Source of the DNA: Bordetella parapertussis
GTDB taxonomy: Bacteria; Pseudomonadota; Gammaproteobacteria; Burkholderiales; SG8-41
DNA: 64,000 nt
Assembly (NCBI GenBank): GCA_945862135.1
Contig: CAMAYE010000001.1
Coordinates: forward strand, 1 to 64,000
Direction of reading: 5' to 3'
A program made the translations under genes and the position numbers. Positions 27,435 to 36,588 of the stretch are shown here, piece after piece (position 1 is the stretch's first letter; each line of letters begins with the position of its first letter). Below the pieces are notes generated by a model. The model was given only the letters and a program-made list of their open reading frames with translations, was not told the origin of the DNA and did not search any database.

Positions 27435-29293
27435 TCGTGATGAATAAACTGCTGGCGAAGAAACCCTTGCGTCCGGAATTGCTGAAATCAAATTTTCAGA
27501 CTTTTGTCCGGGGTGTACTCGCGCAAGGAAATACCCGACTGCTCCTGCTGGTGGTTTGTGCGACAGGACTGGTGGCGTTGCTCGGGTTTATTTATCTCAA
27601 AAGCCAGGGTGTCGATTACCGGCAGCAAAACGAAATTCTCGGCTATCTGCGTGAGCTGAAGGAAATCGACGGTCGCTGGGACATTGAGGTGCTGCGCGCA
27701 CGGGTCGAGGGCCCTTCCGGCAAGGACCGGGGCATGAGCGATCGCGGCACCCGCGTTCCCGAATTGCTGCGCCGTTTACGCACAGCGGCAGCAGACATCG
27801 ACAGCCCGGTTCTCGCGCAGGGCATGCCCGCTCTGGTCAAGGCTTTCGAACAGAAAACCGATCTGTTGACACGTTATCGTGCAGCCGGTGCAACAGTGAC
27901 CCAGTCGCTGGGACGCATGGTCGAATTTGATACCGAGATCGCGGGTCTGGTGCGCGGGGCATGGCAAAGCGTGCCGCAACGGGAGCAGCTCGTCGCCATT
28001 GAAAGTACCGCAGCGCTGCTGTTTGCACATGTCATGCGCTACTCCGCGGTTCCGACCGATAACGAACGCAAGAATGTCGAGTTGTTTGCGGCGGATTTGC
28101 GCAAAGCCGGCAATGGAATGCCGGCAGCACTGCACGACGGACTGGGTCGCGTCGACGCCACCGTACAACAGATCCTCGGCGCCAAACCCGTCGAAGACGA
28201 ACTGTTCCAGAAAATCACGATTTCCTCAGCGGGCCCGCGCATCGACAGCCTCACCGATGCCTTCAGTTCGGAAACTGCCAACACGCAGCTCGAAAGCGAG
28301 CGTTACCGCATTTATCTGATCGCTTACGCTGGCGCCTTACTGATCCTGACAGGCTGGCTGCTGTCTCGATTGGCCGTCAGCTACCGATTGCTCGAATCGC
28401 GGGTGCAGGAGCGGACCCGCGAACTCTCGGACGCGCTGCACCAGCTCAAGGAATCCGAAGCACAGCTGATCCAGACCGAGAAAATGTCGTCTCTGGGGCA
28501 GATGGTTGCCGGCATTGCCCACGAAATCAACACGCCCCTCGCCTACGTCAAGAACAGCCTGGGTTCGGTCGCCGGCAAGCTACCCGAGGTCAAAAAACTC
28601 ATCGTTGAAACCAACAAGCTGTTGAGGCTGATGGAAGAAGGCAGCCCAGATCCGGACCGGCTGCAGGCCAAATTCCTGTCGGTACGCGAACAGATTCACC
28701 ACTTCGCCGAACAGCAGGCGCTGGCTGAACTGGGACAGCTTGCGACTGACGGCCTGTATGGCATCGACCAGATTTCTGAAATTGTGCTGAACCTGAAGAA
28801 TTTCAGCCGCCTTGACCGCAGCAAGATATCCAGTTTCAACCTCAATGATGGACTGGAAAGCGCTCTGTTGCTGGCCAAACACGAACTGAAACACCTGACG
28901 GTGAAAAAGCAATTCGCGGATATTCCGGCGATCACCTGCTCCCCTTCGCAGCTGAATCAGGTTTTCCTCAACCTGATCAACAATGCCGCGCAGGCCATCG
29001 AATCCGGCACCGGGGAACTGACACTGACCACGCGGGTCGAAGACGCACAACATGTTGCAGTCGAGATCGCCGACAACGGCAAGGGTATCCCGCCGGAGAT
29101 CATGTCGAAGATCTTCGACCCCTTCTTCACCACCAAGGCTGTGGGCAAGGGCACCGGTCTTGGCCTCTCAATTTCCTATAAAATCATCGAACAACACGGC
29201 GGAAAAATCAGCGTCGACTCCACGGTCGGCAAAGGCACCCGGTTTACCGTCGTGCTTCCGCTGACACCGCCGGCGACCGCTGAACTCGAATAA
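27431..29293 (+). CDS. Membrane sensor histidine kinase
   Basis: 620 aa with two membrane spans (about residues 35-57 and 295-313). They enclose an all-helical periplasmic domain of about 235 residues (begins [22 protein letters not shown]; possibly DAHL-like, not certain). A coiled-coil linker [20 protein letters not shown] leads to the kinase core: H-box [14 protein letters not shown] with H364, N-box [12 protein letters not shown]1 [10 protein letters not shown]-box FDPFFTT and G2 [10 protein letters not shown]. It is not a hybrid kinase. The ATG at 27431 overlaps livF; an ATG three codons later is possible. The likely phosphate acceptor is the protein encoded next. Confidence 0.92.
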   Translation: MIVMNKLLAKKPLRPELLKSNFQTFVRGVLAQGNTRLLLLVVCATGLVALLGFIYLKSQGVDYRQQNEILGYLRELKEIDGRWDIEVLRARVEGPSGKDRGMSDRGTRVPELLRRLRTAAADIDSPVLAQGMPALVKAFEQKTDLLTRYRAAGATVTQSLGRMVEFDTEIAGLVRGAWQSVPQREQLVAIESTAALLFAHVMRYSAVPTDNERKNVELFAADLRKAGNGMPAALHDGLGRVDATVQQILGAKPVEDELFQKITISSAGPRIDSLTDAFSSETANTQLESERYRIYLIAYAGALLILTGWLLSRLAVSYRLLESRVQERTRELSDALHQLKESEAQLIQTEKMSSLGQMVAGIAHEINTPLAYVKNSLGSVAGKLPEVKKLIVETNKLLRLMEEGSPDPDRLQAKFLSVREQIHHFAEQQALAELGQLATDGLYGIDQISEIVLNLKNFSRLDRSKISSFNLNDGLESALLLAKHELKHLTVKKQFADIPAITCSPSQLNQVFLNLINNAAQAIESGTGELTLTTRVEDAQHVAVEIADNGKGIPPEIMSKIFDPFFTTKAVGKGTGLGLSISYKIIEQHGGKISVDSTVGKGTRFTVVLPLTPPATAELE

Positions 29294-29299
29294 CAATTA

Positions 29300-31231
29300 A
29301 TGGCTACCGACCACCCCAAAAAGATCGGCAAATACGAGATCCAGGGCATCCTCGGACGCGGTGGCATGGGCGTTGTCTACAAGGCATTCGACCCCGCCAT
29401 TCACCGACAGGTGGCGATCAAGACCATCACCAAGTCGGCCATGGACGCCTCGGAGTTGCAGTATGCGATCGCCCGCTTCCGCCACGAGGCGCAGGCCGTC
29501 GGCCGGCTGACCCATCCGCGTATCGCCGCCATCTATGATTACGGCGAGGACGAAGATCTCGCCTATATCGTGATGGAGCTGGTGCATGGCCGCTCGCTCT
29601 ACGACCATCTGCAGAATCAGGCCAAATTCGAGCTGGCCGAGATCGGCGAAATCATCCGTCAGTTGCTGGATGGTCTTGGTTATGCCCATGCACAGGGCGT
29701 CGTTCATCGCGATATCAAACCTTCCAACATCCTGATCAATGACGACGGCCGCATCAAGATCAGCGACTTTGGCATCGCACATATCGACACCTCATCGCTG
29801 ACCCAGATCGGTGAAATCATGGGCTCCCCGGGTTATATGTCGCCAGAACAGTTCACCGGCGACGAACCGGATGCACGCACTGACCTTTACGCCACCGGCG
29901 TGATCGCATTTGAACTGCTGACCGGACGCAAACCTTTCACCGGCAGCAATGTAGAAATCATGCGCCAGGTGATCGGCGAGCGCCCTCCCAATCCCTCCGA
30001 ATTCAATCCGCTGATATCCGCGCAACTCGACTGGGCCACGCACAAGGCGCTGGCGAAGAAACGCGAGGAACGGTTCCAGACCGCACGCGAATTTGCCCTG
30101 GCCTTCGTACAAGGAATCTCAGCCAGCGTCCGTGCCGCTAAAACGCCCGCCCCCGAGAACAACGATGATGCGCCGACGCAGCGCCTTGACCCGAAACTGG
30201 TCTCCGCTGCGCGCGTGATCGCAGGGTTGAATCTTCCCGGTGGTTCACGCGGTGCCGCATCGACAACATCTGAATCCCCTGCGGAAGCCTCGGCCTCATC
30301 AGTCACACCGACTTTCGACACGGGCGGGAAAAAAGCCAAGCTGCTGTTTGTAGACGACGAGGAACGCATTCTCAATGCTTTGCGCTCGGTGTTCCGCAGC
30401 CAGTACAACGTGTTTACCGCCAGCAGTGGTCCCGAAGCCATGGAGTTCATGAAGCGCTTCAACCCGCACGTGGTGATCAGCGATCAGCGCATGCCCGAGA
30501 TGACCGGTGTCGAATTTCTGCGCCAGGTGAAGGATATCGCTCCGCATACAGTACGCATTCTGCTGACGGGTTACTCGGATCTGGCTTCCATAGTCGGCTC
30601 AATCAACGATGGCGAAGTGTTCCGCTTCGTCAGCAAACCCTGGGACAACGCCGAGATCCAGAAAACCATCAGTGAAGCCGCGGCCATCGCCCTTGAACTG
30701 GCAGACATGGCGACCAGCCCGGTGATTCTGCCGGAAAAACTGGATTGCGGTGTTCTGGTCATTGAATCCGCACAGAGCGTATTCCGTGCCACCAATGAAT
30801 TGATCGGCGGCGTCTGCCCCGTACTGCATGCCCCGGACATTGATCGGGCACTGGTGCTGCTGCAGGAGCATGAAATTGCGGTAATCGTCGCTGACATCGG
30901 TCGCGGCGACGAGAAATCACTGGCAACTTTCAAGCTGTTGAAGCAGGACCATCCGGAAATCCTTGCCATCGTGATGACCGAGGCGTCGGATTCGGAGCTG
31001 GTGATCGATCTGATCAACCAGGCACAGGTCTTCCGCTTCCTGACCAAGCCGCTGAACCTGAAGCTGCTGCAGCAGCATGTGCAGGCCGCGCTGGCGCGGT
31101 ATCAGTCGTTCCGCAAGGCGCCGAAATTGCTGAAACAGCATCGTGTAGCCACTGCCCGCAGCACGGACAATTCTCTGCTGGATACACTGCGCAACCGCAT
31201 CCGTTCAGTCAAATCCTGGTTCGGGGTTTAA
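29300..31231 (+). CDS. Ser/Thr protein kinase with two C-terminal receiver domains
   Basis: 643 aa, three parts. Residues 11-270 are a Hanks-type kinase: G-loop LGRGGMGVVYKA, VAIKTI lysine, HRDIKPSN with catalytic D138, DFGIAH and GSPGYMSPEQ. After a Pro/Ala/Ser linker, residues about 350-470 are a receiver: VDDEERILNALR, phospho-acceptor D395 in ISDQRMPEMTG, and the TGY/SKPWD switch residues. Residues about 485-610 are a second receiver that keeps D532 (VADIGRGD) and LTKPLN but has IES where the acidic pair should be, so it may be degenerate. It starts 6 nt after the histidine kinase. Domain order suggests His-Asp input onto a Ser/Thr kinase output. Confidence 0.9.
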   Translation: MATDHPKKIGKYEIQGILGRGGMGVVYKAFDPAIHRQVAIKTITKSAMDASELQYAIARFRHEAQAVGRLTHPRIAAIYDYGEDEDLAYIVMELVHGRSLYDHLQNQAKFELAEIGEIIRQLLDGLGYAHAQGVVHRDIKPSNILINDDGRIKISDFGIAHIDTSSLTQIGEIMGSPGYMSPEQFTGDEPDARTDLYATGVIAFELLTGRKPFTGSNVEIMRQVIGERPPNPSEFNPLISAQLDWATHKALAKKREERFQTAREFALAFVQGISASVRAAKTPAPENNDDAPTQRLDPKLVSAARVIAGLNLPGGSRGAASTTSESPAEASASSVTPTFDTGGKKAKLLFVDDEERILNALRSVFRSQYNVFTASSGPEAMEFMKRFNPHVVISDQRMPEMTGVEFLRQVKDIAPHTVRILLTGYSDLASIVGSINDGEVFRFVSKPWDNAEIQKTISEAAAIALELADMATSPVILPEKLDCGVLVIESAQSVFRATNELIGGVCPVLHAPDIDRALVLLQEHEIAVIVADIGRGDEKSLATFKLLKQDHPEILAIVMTEASDSELVIDLINQAQVFRFLTKPLNLKLLQQHVQAALARYQSFRKAPKLLKQHRVATARSTDNSLLDTLRNRIRSVKSWFGV

Positions 31232-31243
31232 CCAGACGACGGT

Positions 31244-32140
31244 CTAGAGCCAGTCTTTCGCGACCAGAAAATCCGTGTACAGCGCGGCTTCTGGCGTGCC
31301 CGCTTCGGGCTGCCAGTTGTAACGCCAGTTCACCACCGGCGGCAATGACATCAGGATCGATTCAGTGCGTCCGCCGGACTGCAGGCCGAACAGCGTGCCG
31401 CGGTCGAAGACCAGATTGAATTCGACGTAACGTCCGCGGCGATAGGCCTGGAAATCACGCTCGCGTTCGCCGTAGGGAATTTCACGCCGGCGTTCGACAA
31501 TGGGCGTGTAAGCCGACAGAAAATGATCACCGACGCTGCGCGTCAGCGCAAAACAGTGTTCGAAATCCGGCTCGCCGAGATCGTCGTAGAAAATGCCGCC
31601 GACACCGCGCGGTTCATTGCGGTGTTTCAGGAAAAAATAGCGGTCGCACCATTGCTTGAATTTTGGGTGATATTCCGCGCCGAACGGCGCCAGTGCGTCG
31701 CGGCAGCTGCGATGGAAATGTGTCGCGTCTTCTGCGAATCCGTAATACGGCGTGAGATCCATACCGCCGCCAAACCACCACACCGGATCAGCCCCTCTTT
31801 TTTCTGCAATGAAGCAGCGCACGTTCATATGCACAGTCGGCACATAGGGGTTGCGCGGATGCAGCACCAGCGACACACCCATCGCCTGGAATGAACGCCC
31901 TGCCAGTTCGGGACGCACAGCAGAAGCTGACGGCGGCAGATTGTCGCCAAAGACATGCGAAAAACCGACGCCGCCACGCTCGAACAGATTGCCGCCCTCG
32001 ATCAGTCGCGTAATGCCGCCACCACCCTGCGGCCGGCCCCAGGCATCTCGAATAAACGTGCCGCCGTCGAGTTCGGACAGCTTATTGACGATGCGGTCCT
32101 GCAGTCCGGTCAGATAGGTTTTGACTGCAGCGGTGTCCAT
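31244..32140 (-). CDS. hemF: Oxygen-dependent coproporphyrinogen III oxidase
   Basis: Aerobic heme-pathway enzyme making protoporphyrinogen IX, 298 aa, cytoplasmic dimer. Signatures are [43 protein letters not shown], the [13 protein letters not shown] catalytic loop and [21 protein letters not shown] precedes the ATG at 32140. It is 24 nt downstream of purD, the last gene of the dusB-fis-purH-purD-hemF run, and is convergent with the Ser/Thr kinase gene. Confidence 0.97.
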   Translation of the reverse strand: MDTAAVKTYLTGLQDRIVNKLSELDGGTFIRDAWGRPQGGGGITRLIEGGNLFERGGVGFSHVFGDNLPPSASAVRPELAGRSFQAMGVSLVLHPRNPYVPTVHMNVRCFIAEKRGADPVWWFGGGMDLTPYYGFAEDATHFHRSCRDALAPFGAEYHPKFKQWCDRYFFLKHRNEPRGVGGIFYDDLGEPDFEHCFALTRSVGDHFLSAYTPIVERRREIPYGERERDFQAYRRGRYVEFNLVFDRGTLFGLQSGGRTESILMSLPPVVNWRYNWQPEAGTPEAALYTDFLVAKDWL

Positions 32141-32164
32141 GGCGTCCGGATTCCTGACTAGGCG

Positions 32165-33442
32165 TTACTTGCGTCCGCTACCGATCGCACGATGCCCGAT
32201 ATCACGACGATGCTGCATGCCATCGAAACAAATCTGGTCAACGATTTCATAGGCGCGGCGCTGTGCAGTGCGTGTGTTGTGGCCCAGTGCCGTCACGCAC
32301 AACACCCGTCCGCCGCTGGTCACCACATCCTTGCCAGCCAATGCGGTACCCGCATGAAATACATGGAAATCCTCGCCACCCGGCGGCAGTCCGCTGATGA
32401 CATCGCCCTTGCGCGGGTCTTCGGGATAGTTGGCGGCAGCGAGCACCACGCCCAGCGCCACCCGCGGATCCCATTCGGCTTCGACGGTATCAAGCTTTCC
32501 GTCAATCGCCGCATCCAGCAGCACGGTCAGATCGCTTTTCAGCCGCATCATGATCGGCTGAGTTTCGGGATCACCCATGCGGCAGTTGAATTCGAGGACT
32601 TTTAATTCACCGTTACCGTTAATCATCAGGCCGGCGTAAAGGAAGCCGGTGTACGGTATGCCGTCGGCGGCCATGCCGTTGATGGTCGGCAAAATGACTT
32701 CGCGCATGACCCGCGCATGCACTTCCGGCGTCACCACCGGCGCCGGTGAATAGGCGCCCATGCCGCCGGTATTCGGGCCTTGATCGCCATCTTTCAGGCG
32801 CTTGTGGTCTTGACTGCTCGCCAACGCCAGCGCGTTGCGACCATCCGCCAGCACGATAAAGCTCGCCTCTTCACCGATCAGACATTCTTCGATGACCACG
32901 CGTGCGCCGGCGCTGCCCATCTTGTTGCCGACCAGCATCATGTCGACAGCAGCATGCGCTTCGGCCGCGTCCATCGCCACGACCACGCCCTTGCCTGCAG
33001 CGAGCCCGTCAGCCTTGATCACGATGGGCGCACCTTCGCGGTCGATATAGGCATGCGCCTGTGCCGCATCGGTGAAGGTCGCGTGTTTCGCCGTCGGAAT
33101 GCGATGGCGCACCATGAAGTTCTTCGCAAAATCCTTGGAGCTTTCGAGCTGCGCCGCTTTTTGCGTCGGCCCGAATATGCGATGCCCGGCGGCGCGTACG
33201 GCGTCAACAACACCCGCGGCAAGCGGCGCCTCAGGGCCGATCACCGTCAGCGCTATTTCATTTTTTTCAATAAAATCAACAACTTGCTGATTGTCGTTGA
33301 GCGTAACGTTGTGCACACCGTTTTCGCGAGCCGAGCCGGCATTGCCCGGCGCAACATACACCTTCGATACCCGGGGACACTGCGCCAGTTTCCACGCCAA
33401 CGCATGTTCGCGGCCACCGCCGCCGATCACGAGAATTTTCAT
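32165..33442 (-). CDS. purD: Phosphoribosylamine-glycine ligase (GAR synthetase)
   Basis: ATP-grasp enzyme of step 2 of purine synthesis, 425 aa. It begins MKILVIGGGGREHALAWKL and contains GPEAPLAAGVVDA, KADGLAAGKGVVVA, EASFIVLADG, QDHKRLKDGDQGPNTGGMGAYSPAP, and the metal-binding FNCRMGDPETQPIM. It lies 56 nt after purH and 24 nt before hemF. The extreme C terminus is short and basic. Confidence 0.97.
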   Translation of the reverse strand: MKILVIGGGGREHALAWKLAQCPRVSKVYVAPGNAGSARENGVHNVTLNDNQQVVDFIEKNEIALTVIGPEAPLAAGVVDAVRAAGHRIFGPTQKAAQLESSKDFAKNFMVRHRIPTAKHATFTDAAQAHAYIDREGAPIVIKADGLAAGKGVVVAMDAAEAHAAVDMMLVGNKMGSAGARVVIEECLIGEEASFIVLADGRNALALASSQDHKRLKDGDQGPNTGGMGAYSPAPVVTPEVHARVMREVILPTINGMAADGIPYTGFLYAGLMINGNGELKVLEFNCRMGDPETQPIMMRLKSDLTVLLDAAIDGKLDTVEAEWDPRVALGVVLAAANYPEDPRKGDVISGLPPGGEDFHVFHAGTALAGKDVVTSGGRVLCVTALGHNTRTAQRRAYEIVDQICFDGMQHRRDIGHRAIGSGRK

Positions 33443-33498
33443 AGAGGTCGCAAAGGGTGCAGCGTTGTTAGTTGAATCAAAAGCAGGCGCAGCGCCTG

Positions 33499-35061
33499 TT
33501 AATGCCGGAAATGACGGAAGCCGGTAAACACCATCGCAATGTCGTGCTCGTCCGCAGCGGCAATCACTTCATCGTCGCGCATACTGCCGCCGGGCTGGAT
33601 GATGGCTGTCGCACCTGCGGCAGCCGCTACATCAACACCATCGCGGAACGGGAAAAAGGCATCGGAAGCAACCACCGAACCGGTCAACGTCAATCCGGCA
33701 TTACCCGCCTTGATCGAAGCGATGCGGGCCGAATCCACACGACTCATCTGGCCGGCGCCAACGCCCAAGGTCTGGCCCTTGCTGCAGAACACGATCGCAT
33801 TGGATTTGACGAATTTGGCGACGCGCCAGGCAAACAGCAGGTCGGCCATCTGCGTATCGGTCGGTTTGCGCCGCGTGACCACTTTCAGCTGCGACGGTGC
33901 GACGTTCATGCCATCCGACGTCTGCACCAGCACGCCGCCGCCGACGCGTTTGATGTCAAACGCATTCGCGCCGGGCGCCAGCGGCACTTCAAGCACGCGG
34001 ATATTGGCTTTTTGCGCGAATACCGCCAGTGCATCGGCTGAAATTTCCGGCGCGATGATCACTTCGACAAACTGCTTCGAAATCGCCTGTGCCGTCGCCG
34101 CATCGAGCGGCCGGTTCACCGCGATGATGCCGCCGAAAGCCGAGGTCGGATCGGTGGCCAGCGCCTTGTCGTAGGCTGCGGCGACATCCGCCGCAATCGC
34201 AACGCCGCAGGGATTGGCATGTTTGACAATCACACAGGCGGGGGCGTCAAAGGTCTTTACGCATTCCCAGGCGGCATCGGCATCGGCGATGTTGTTGTAG
34301 GACAGTTCCTTGCCCTGGATCTGGCGATAGGCCGCAAGACTGCCCGGCGCCGGCGCCAGGTCGCGATAAAACGCGGCGCTCTGGTGCGGATTCTCGCCGT
34401 AACGCAGCGTCTGCACGCGATCAAACTGCATGTTCAGCCGAGCCGGGAAGGCTTCCCGGCTGCCGTCCGCCTGCAGCGCCGTCAGGAAATTGCTGATCGC
34501 GCTGTCATAGGCCGCAGTATGCGAAAAAGCCTTGCACGCCAAGCGGAACCGCGTATTCGCCCCCAGTGCACCGTTCGCCGCAGTCATTTCCTGCAGCAGG
34601 CCGGCGTAATCTGCGGGATCGGTCACCACAGCGACATGCTGATAGTTTTTCGACGCGCTGCGCACCATCGCCGGGCCGCCGATATCGATGTTTTCAATGG
34701 CGTCCCCCAAGGTGCAGTCTGGTTTGGCGATGGTCTGTGTGAATGGATACAGATTGACGCAGACCAGATCGATGCCGGCAATTCCAGCCTTCTGCATCGC
34801 AGCCACATGTTCCGGCAGATCGCGACGGCCTAGCAAGCCGGCGTGAATGCGCGGATGCAGCGTTTTCACGCGGCCATCGAGCATTTCGGGGAAGCCGGTG
34901 TAGTCGGCGACTTCGGTCACCTTCAATCCGGCATCTCTCAACAGCTTCGCGGTGCCGCCGGTGGACAGAAGGGTCACACCGAAACCGGCCAGGCCGCGCG
35001 CGAAGTCGACAACGCCGTCTTTGTCGGAAACGCTGATCAATGCCTGTTTGATGGTGGTCAT
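33499..35061 (-). CDS. purH: Bifunctional AICAR transformylase / IMP cyclohydrolase
   Basis: Last two steps of IMP synthesis. 520 aa: the N-terminal cyclohydrolase (about 1-195; [57 protein letters not shown]) and the C-terminal transformylase ([67 protein letters not shown]). Both domains look intact. The start is ATG 35061, 48 nt after fis. Confidence 0.97.
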   Translation of the reverse strand: MTTIKQALISVSDKDGVVDFARGLAGFGVTLLSTGGTAKLLRDAGLKVTEVADYTGFPEMLDGRVKTLHPRIHAGLLGRRDLPEHVAAMQKAGIAGIDLVCVNLYPFTQTIAKPDCTLGDAIENIDIGGPAMVRSASKNYQHVAVVTDPADYAGLLQEMTAANGALGANTRFRLACKAFSHTAAYDSAISNFLTALQADGSREAFPARLNMQFDRVQTLRYGENPHQSAAFYRDLAPAPGSLAAYRQIQGKELSYNNIADADAAWECVKTFDAPACVIVKHANPCGVAIAADVAAAYDKALATDPTSAFGGIIAVNRPLDAATAQAISKQFVEVIIAPEISADALAVFAQKANIRVLEVPLAPGANAFDIKRVGGGVLVQTSDGMNVAPSQLKVVTRRKPTDTQMADLLFAWRVAKFVKSNAIVFCSKGQTLGVGAGQMSRVDSARIASIKAGNAGLTLTGSVVASDAFFPFRDGVDVAAAAGATAIIQPGGSMRDDEVIAAADEHDIAMVFTGFRHFRH

Positions 35062-35109
35062 GGGAAGGCGGGCTTGGCATCCGGCGCGATGGCGCGCCCG
35101 GCGACCTCG

Positions 35110-35349
35110 CTAGAACTTGATGTTATAGGTTTTGATTTTCTTGCGCAGGGTATTACGATTGATACCGAGCATCGCCGCTGCATGCGACTGGTTGCCGCGC
35201 ACCTTGTGCAGTACCGATTCGAGCAGCGGTTTTTCTACGCTGCCGATCACCATGTCATAGACGCCGCTGGCCTTTTCGCCGTCGAGATCACGGAAGTAAC
35301 CGTCAATCGCCCGGCGTACGACACGGGCCATTTCTGTTTCATTCATCAT
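35110..35349 (-). CDS. fis: DNA-binding protein Fis
   Basis: Nucleoid-associated transcription factor, 79 aa, shorter at the N terminus than the 98-aa E. coli protein, as in other betaproteobacteria. The C-terminal helix-turn-helix GNQSHAAAMLGINRNTLRKKI is typical; the first part holds the dimer helices (PLLESVLHKV). The start overlaps the dusB stop as ATGA (ATG 35349; a second ATG follows at once). Upstream coupling to dusB matches the conserved dusB-fis pair. Confidence 0.95.
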   Translation of the reverse strand: MMNETEMARVVRRAIDGYFRDLDGEKASGVYDMVIGSVEKPLLESVLHKVRGNQSHAAAMLGINRNTLRKKIKTYNIKF

Positions 35350-36356
35350 GCCGCCAATTCCTCCTCCACATAGGTCAGGCGTTCGCCCTGACCCAACAGT
35401 TCAGCAAAAAACGTATTGACTGCGGCCATCTGCTCGGCGCAGTTCTGCAACTGGTTCATCGCATGGCGGAACGCCGCGGATCCGGCAAGTCCTTTGGTGT
35501 ACCAGGAGATGTGTTTGCGTGCGACACGGACACCGGTGTATTCGCCGTAGAACGAATACAGATCATTGAGGTGGCCGACCAGCACGCGGTGGATCTCCGC
35601 GACTTCGGGCGGCGGCAGATGCGCACCTGTTTCCAGAAAATGGCTGATCTCGCGGAACATCCACGGCCGGCCCTGAGCCGCGCGGCCGATCATTACGGCA
35701 TCGGCTTTGGTGTATTCGAGGACATGTTTGACGCGTTCCGGCGTAGTGATGTCGCCATTGGCGATTACCGGAATGTTGATTGCTGCTTTAACCGCGGCAA
35801 TGGTGTCGTATTCCGCTTCGCCGCTGTAGCCGCAGGCACGGGTGCGGCCATGGATGGCCAATGCCTGGATGCCTGCGCTTTCGGCGATTCGCGCGACGAT
35901 GATGGCATTGCGATGATCACGATCCCAGCCGGTGCGGATTTTCAGGGTTACCGGCACATTGACGGCGCCGACCACCGCTTCGAGAATGCGCGCCACCAGT
36001 GGCTCGTCCTTCAACAGCGCCGAGCCAGCCATCACGTTGCAGACCTTTTTCGCCGGGCAACCCATATTGATGTCGATGATCTGCGCGCCCTGATCCACGT
36101 TGTAACGCGCAGCATCGGCGAGCATCTGCGGATCAGCACCAGCGATCTGCACAGAAATCGGATCGACTTCGCCTTCATGATTGGCGCGGCGCAGCGTTTT
36201 TGCAGAGCCCCAAAGTAGGGAATTACTCGCCACCATTTCTGACACCGCCATACCTGCACCCATCAGCTTGCACAACTGGCGGAACGGACGATCCGTCACA
36301 CCGGCCATCGGCGCGACAATCAGATTGTTCTTCAGTTGATAGGGGCCGATGCGCAC
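35346..36356 (-). CDS. dusB: tRNA-dihydrouridine synthase B
   Basis: FMN enzyme reducing uridine in the tRNA D-loop. I choose GTG 36356, giving 336 aa starting VRIGPYQLKNNLIVAPMAGVTDRPFRQL, which aligns with the E. coli N terminus; an open reading to ATG 36479 adds 41 basic, Phe-rich residues unlike the family and crosses an inverted repeat. Signatures are the catalytic Cys in DINMGCPAKKVCNVMAGSALL, KIRTGWD, IHGRTRACGYSG and ANGDITTPE. No strong ribosome site is visible. First gene of dusB-fis-purH-purD-hemF. Confidence 0.93.
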   Translation of the reverse strand: MRIGPYQLKNNLIVAPMAGVTDRPFRQLCKLMGAGMAVSEMVASNSLLWGSAKTLRRANHEGEVDPISVQIAGADPQMLADAARYNVDQGAQIIDINMGCPAKKVCNVMAGSALLKDEPLVARILEAVVGAVNVPVTLKIRTGWDRDHRNAIIVARIAESAGIQALAIHGRTRACGYSGEAEYDTIAAVKAAINIPVIANGDITTPERVKHVLEYTKADAVMIGRAAQGRPWMFREISHFLETGAHLPPPEVAEIHRVLVGHLNDLYSFYGEYTGVRVARKHISWYTKGLAGSAAFRHAMNQLQNCAEQMAAVNTFFAELLGQGERLTYVEEELAA

Positions 36357-36418
36357 CGGATTTGTTCTTTGTCTGGGTGTACGGGGAAAGGGCGCAATTG
36401 TAATCACACTGGCGCGGC

Positions 36419-36466
36419 GTGCAAAGAAAAAATTGCCTATTTTTTGGGCAGCCGTGTTCTTTGCAC
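36419..36466. repeat. Nested inverted repeat upstream of dusB-fis
   Basis: Outer arms GTGCAAAGAA (36419-36428) and TTCTTTGCAC (36457-36466) are perfect complements 28 nt apart. Inside lie TTGCC and GGGCA, which can pair as TGCC/GGCA; on the minus strand this inner pair is followed by ATTTTTT. It could be a weak terminator of ubiH, a structured dusB-fis leader, or an operator. The rest of the 232-bp gap 36357-36588 shows no gene. Confidence 0.5.
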
Positions 36467-36588
36467 CACGACGATGCACCAGCGCGGATAAAAGCGCATT
36501 GGATTCGCGCAGTTACTGCACATTGCTGGAAGGCCACGTGCAATGCTGCCGGCAAGCTGCGGACGTAAAACGGTACTCGCGACGTTGC

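Noticed and set aside
36357-36479. N-terminal extension of DusB to an ATG at 36479
   Set aside because: The added 41 residues are basic and Phe-rich, unlike homologues, and the DNA is an inverted repeat with a T-run, better read as non-coding.
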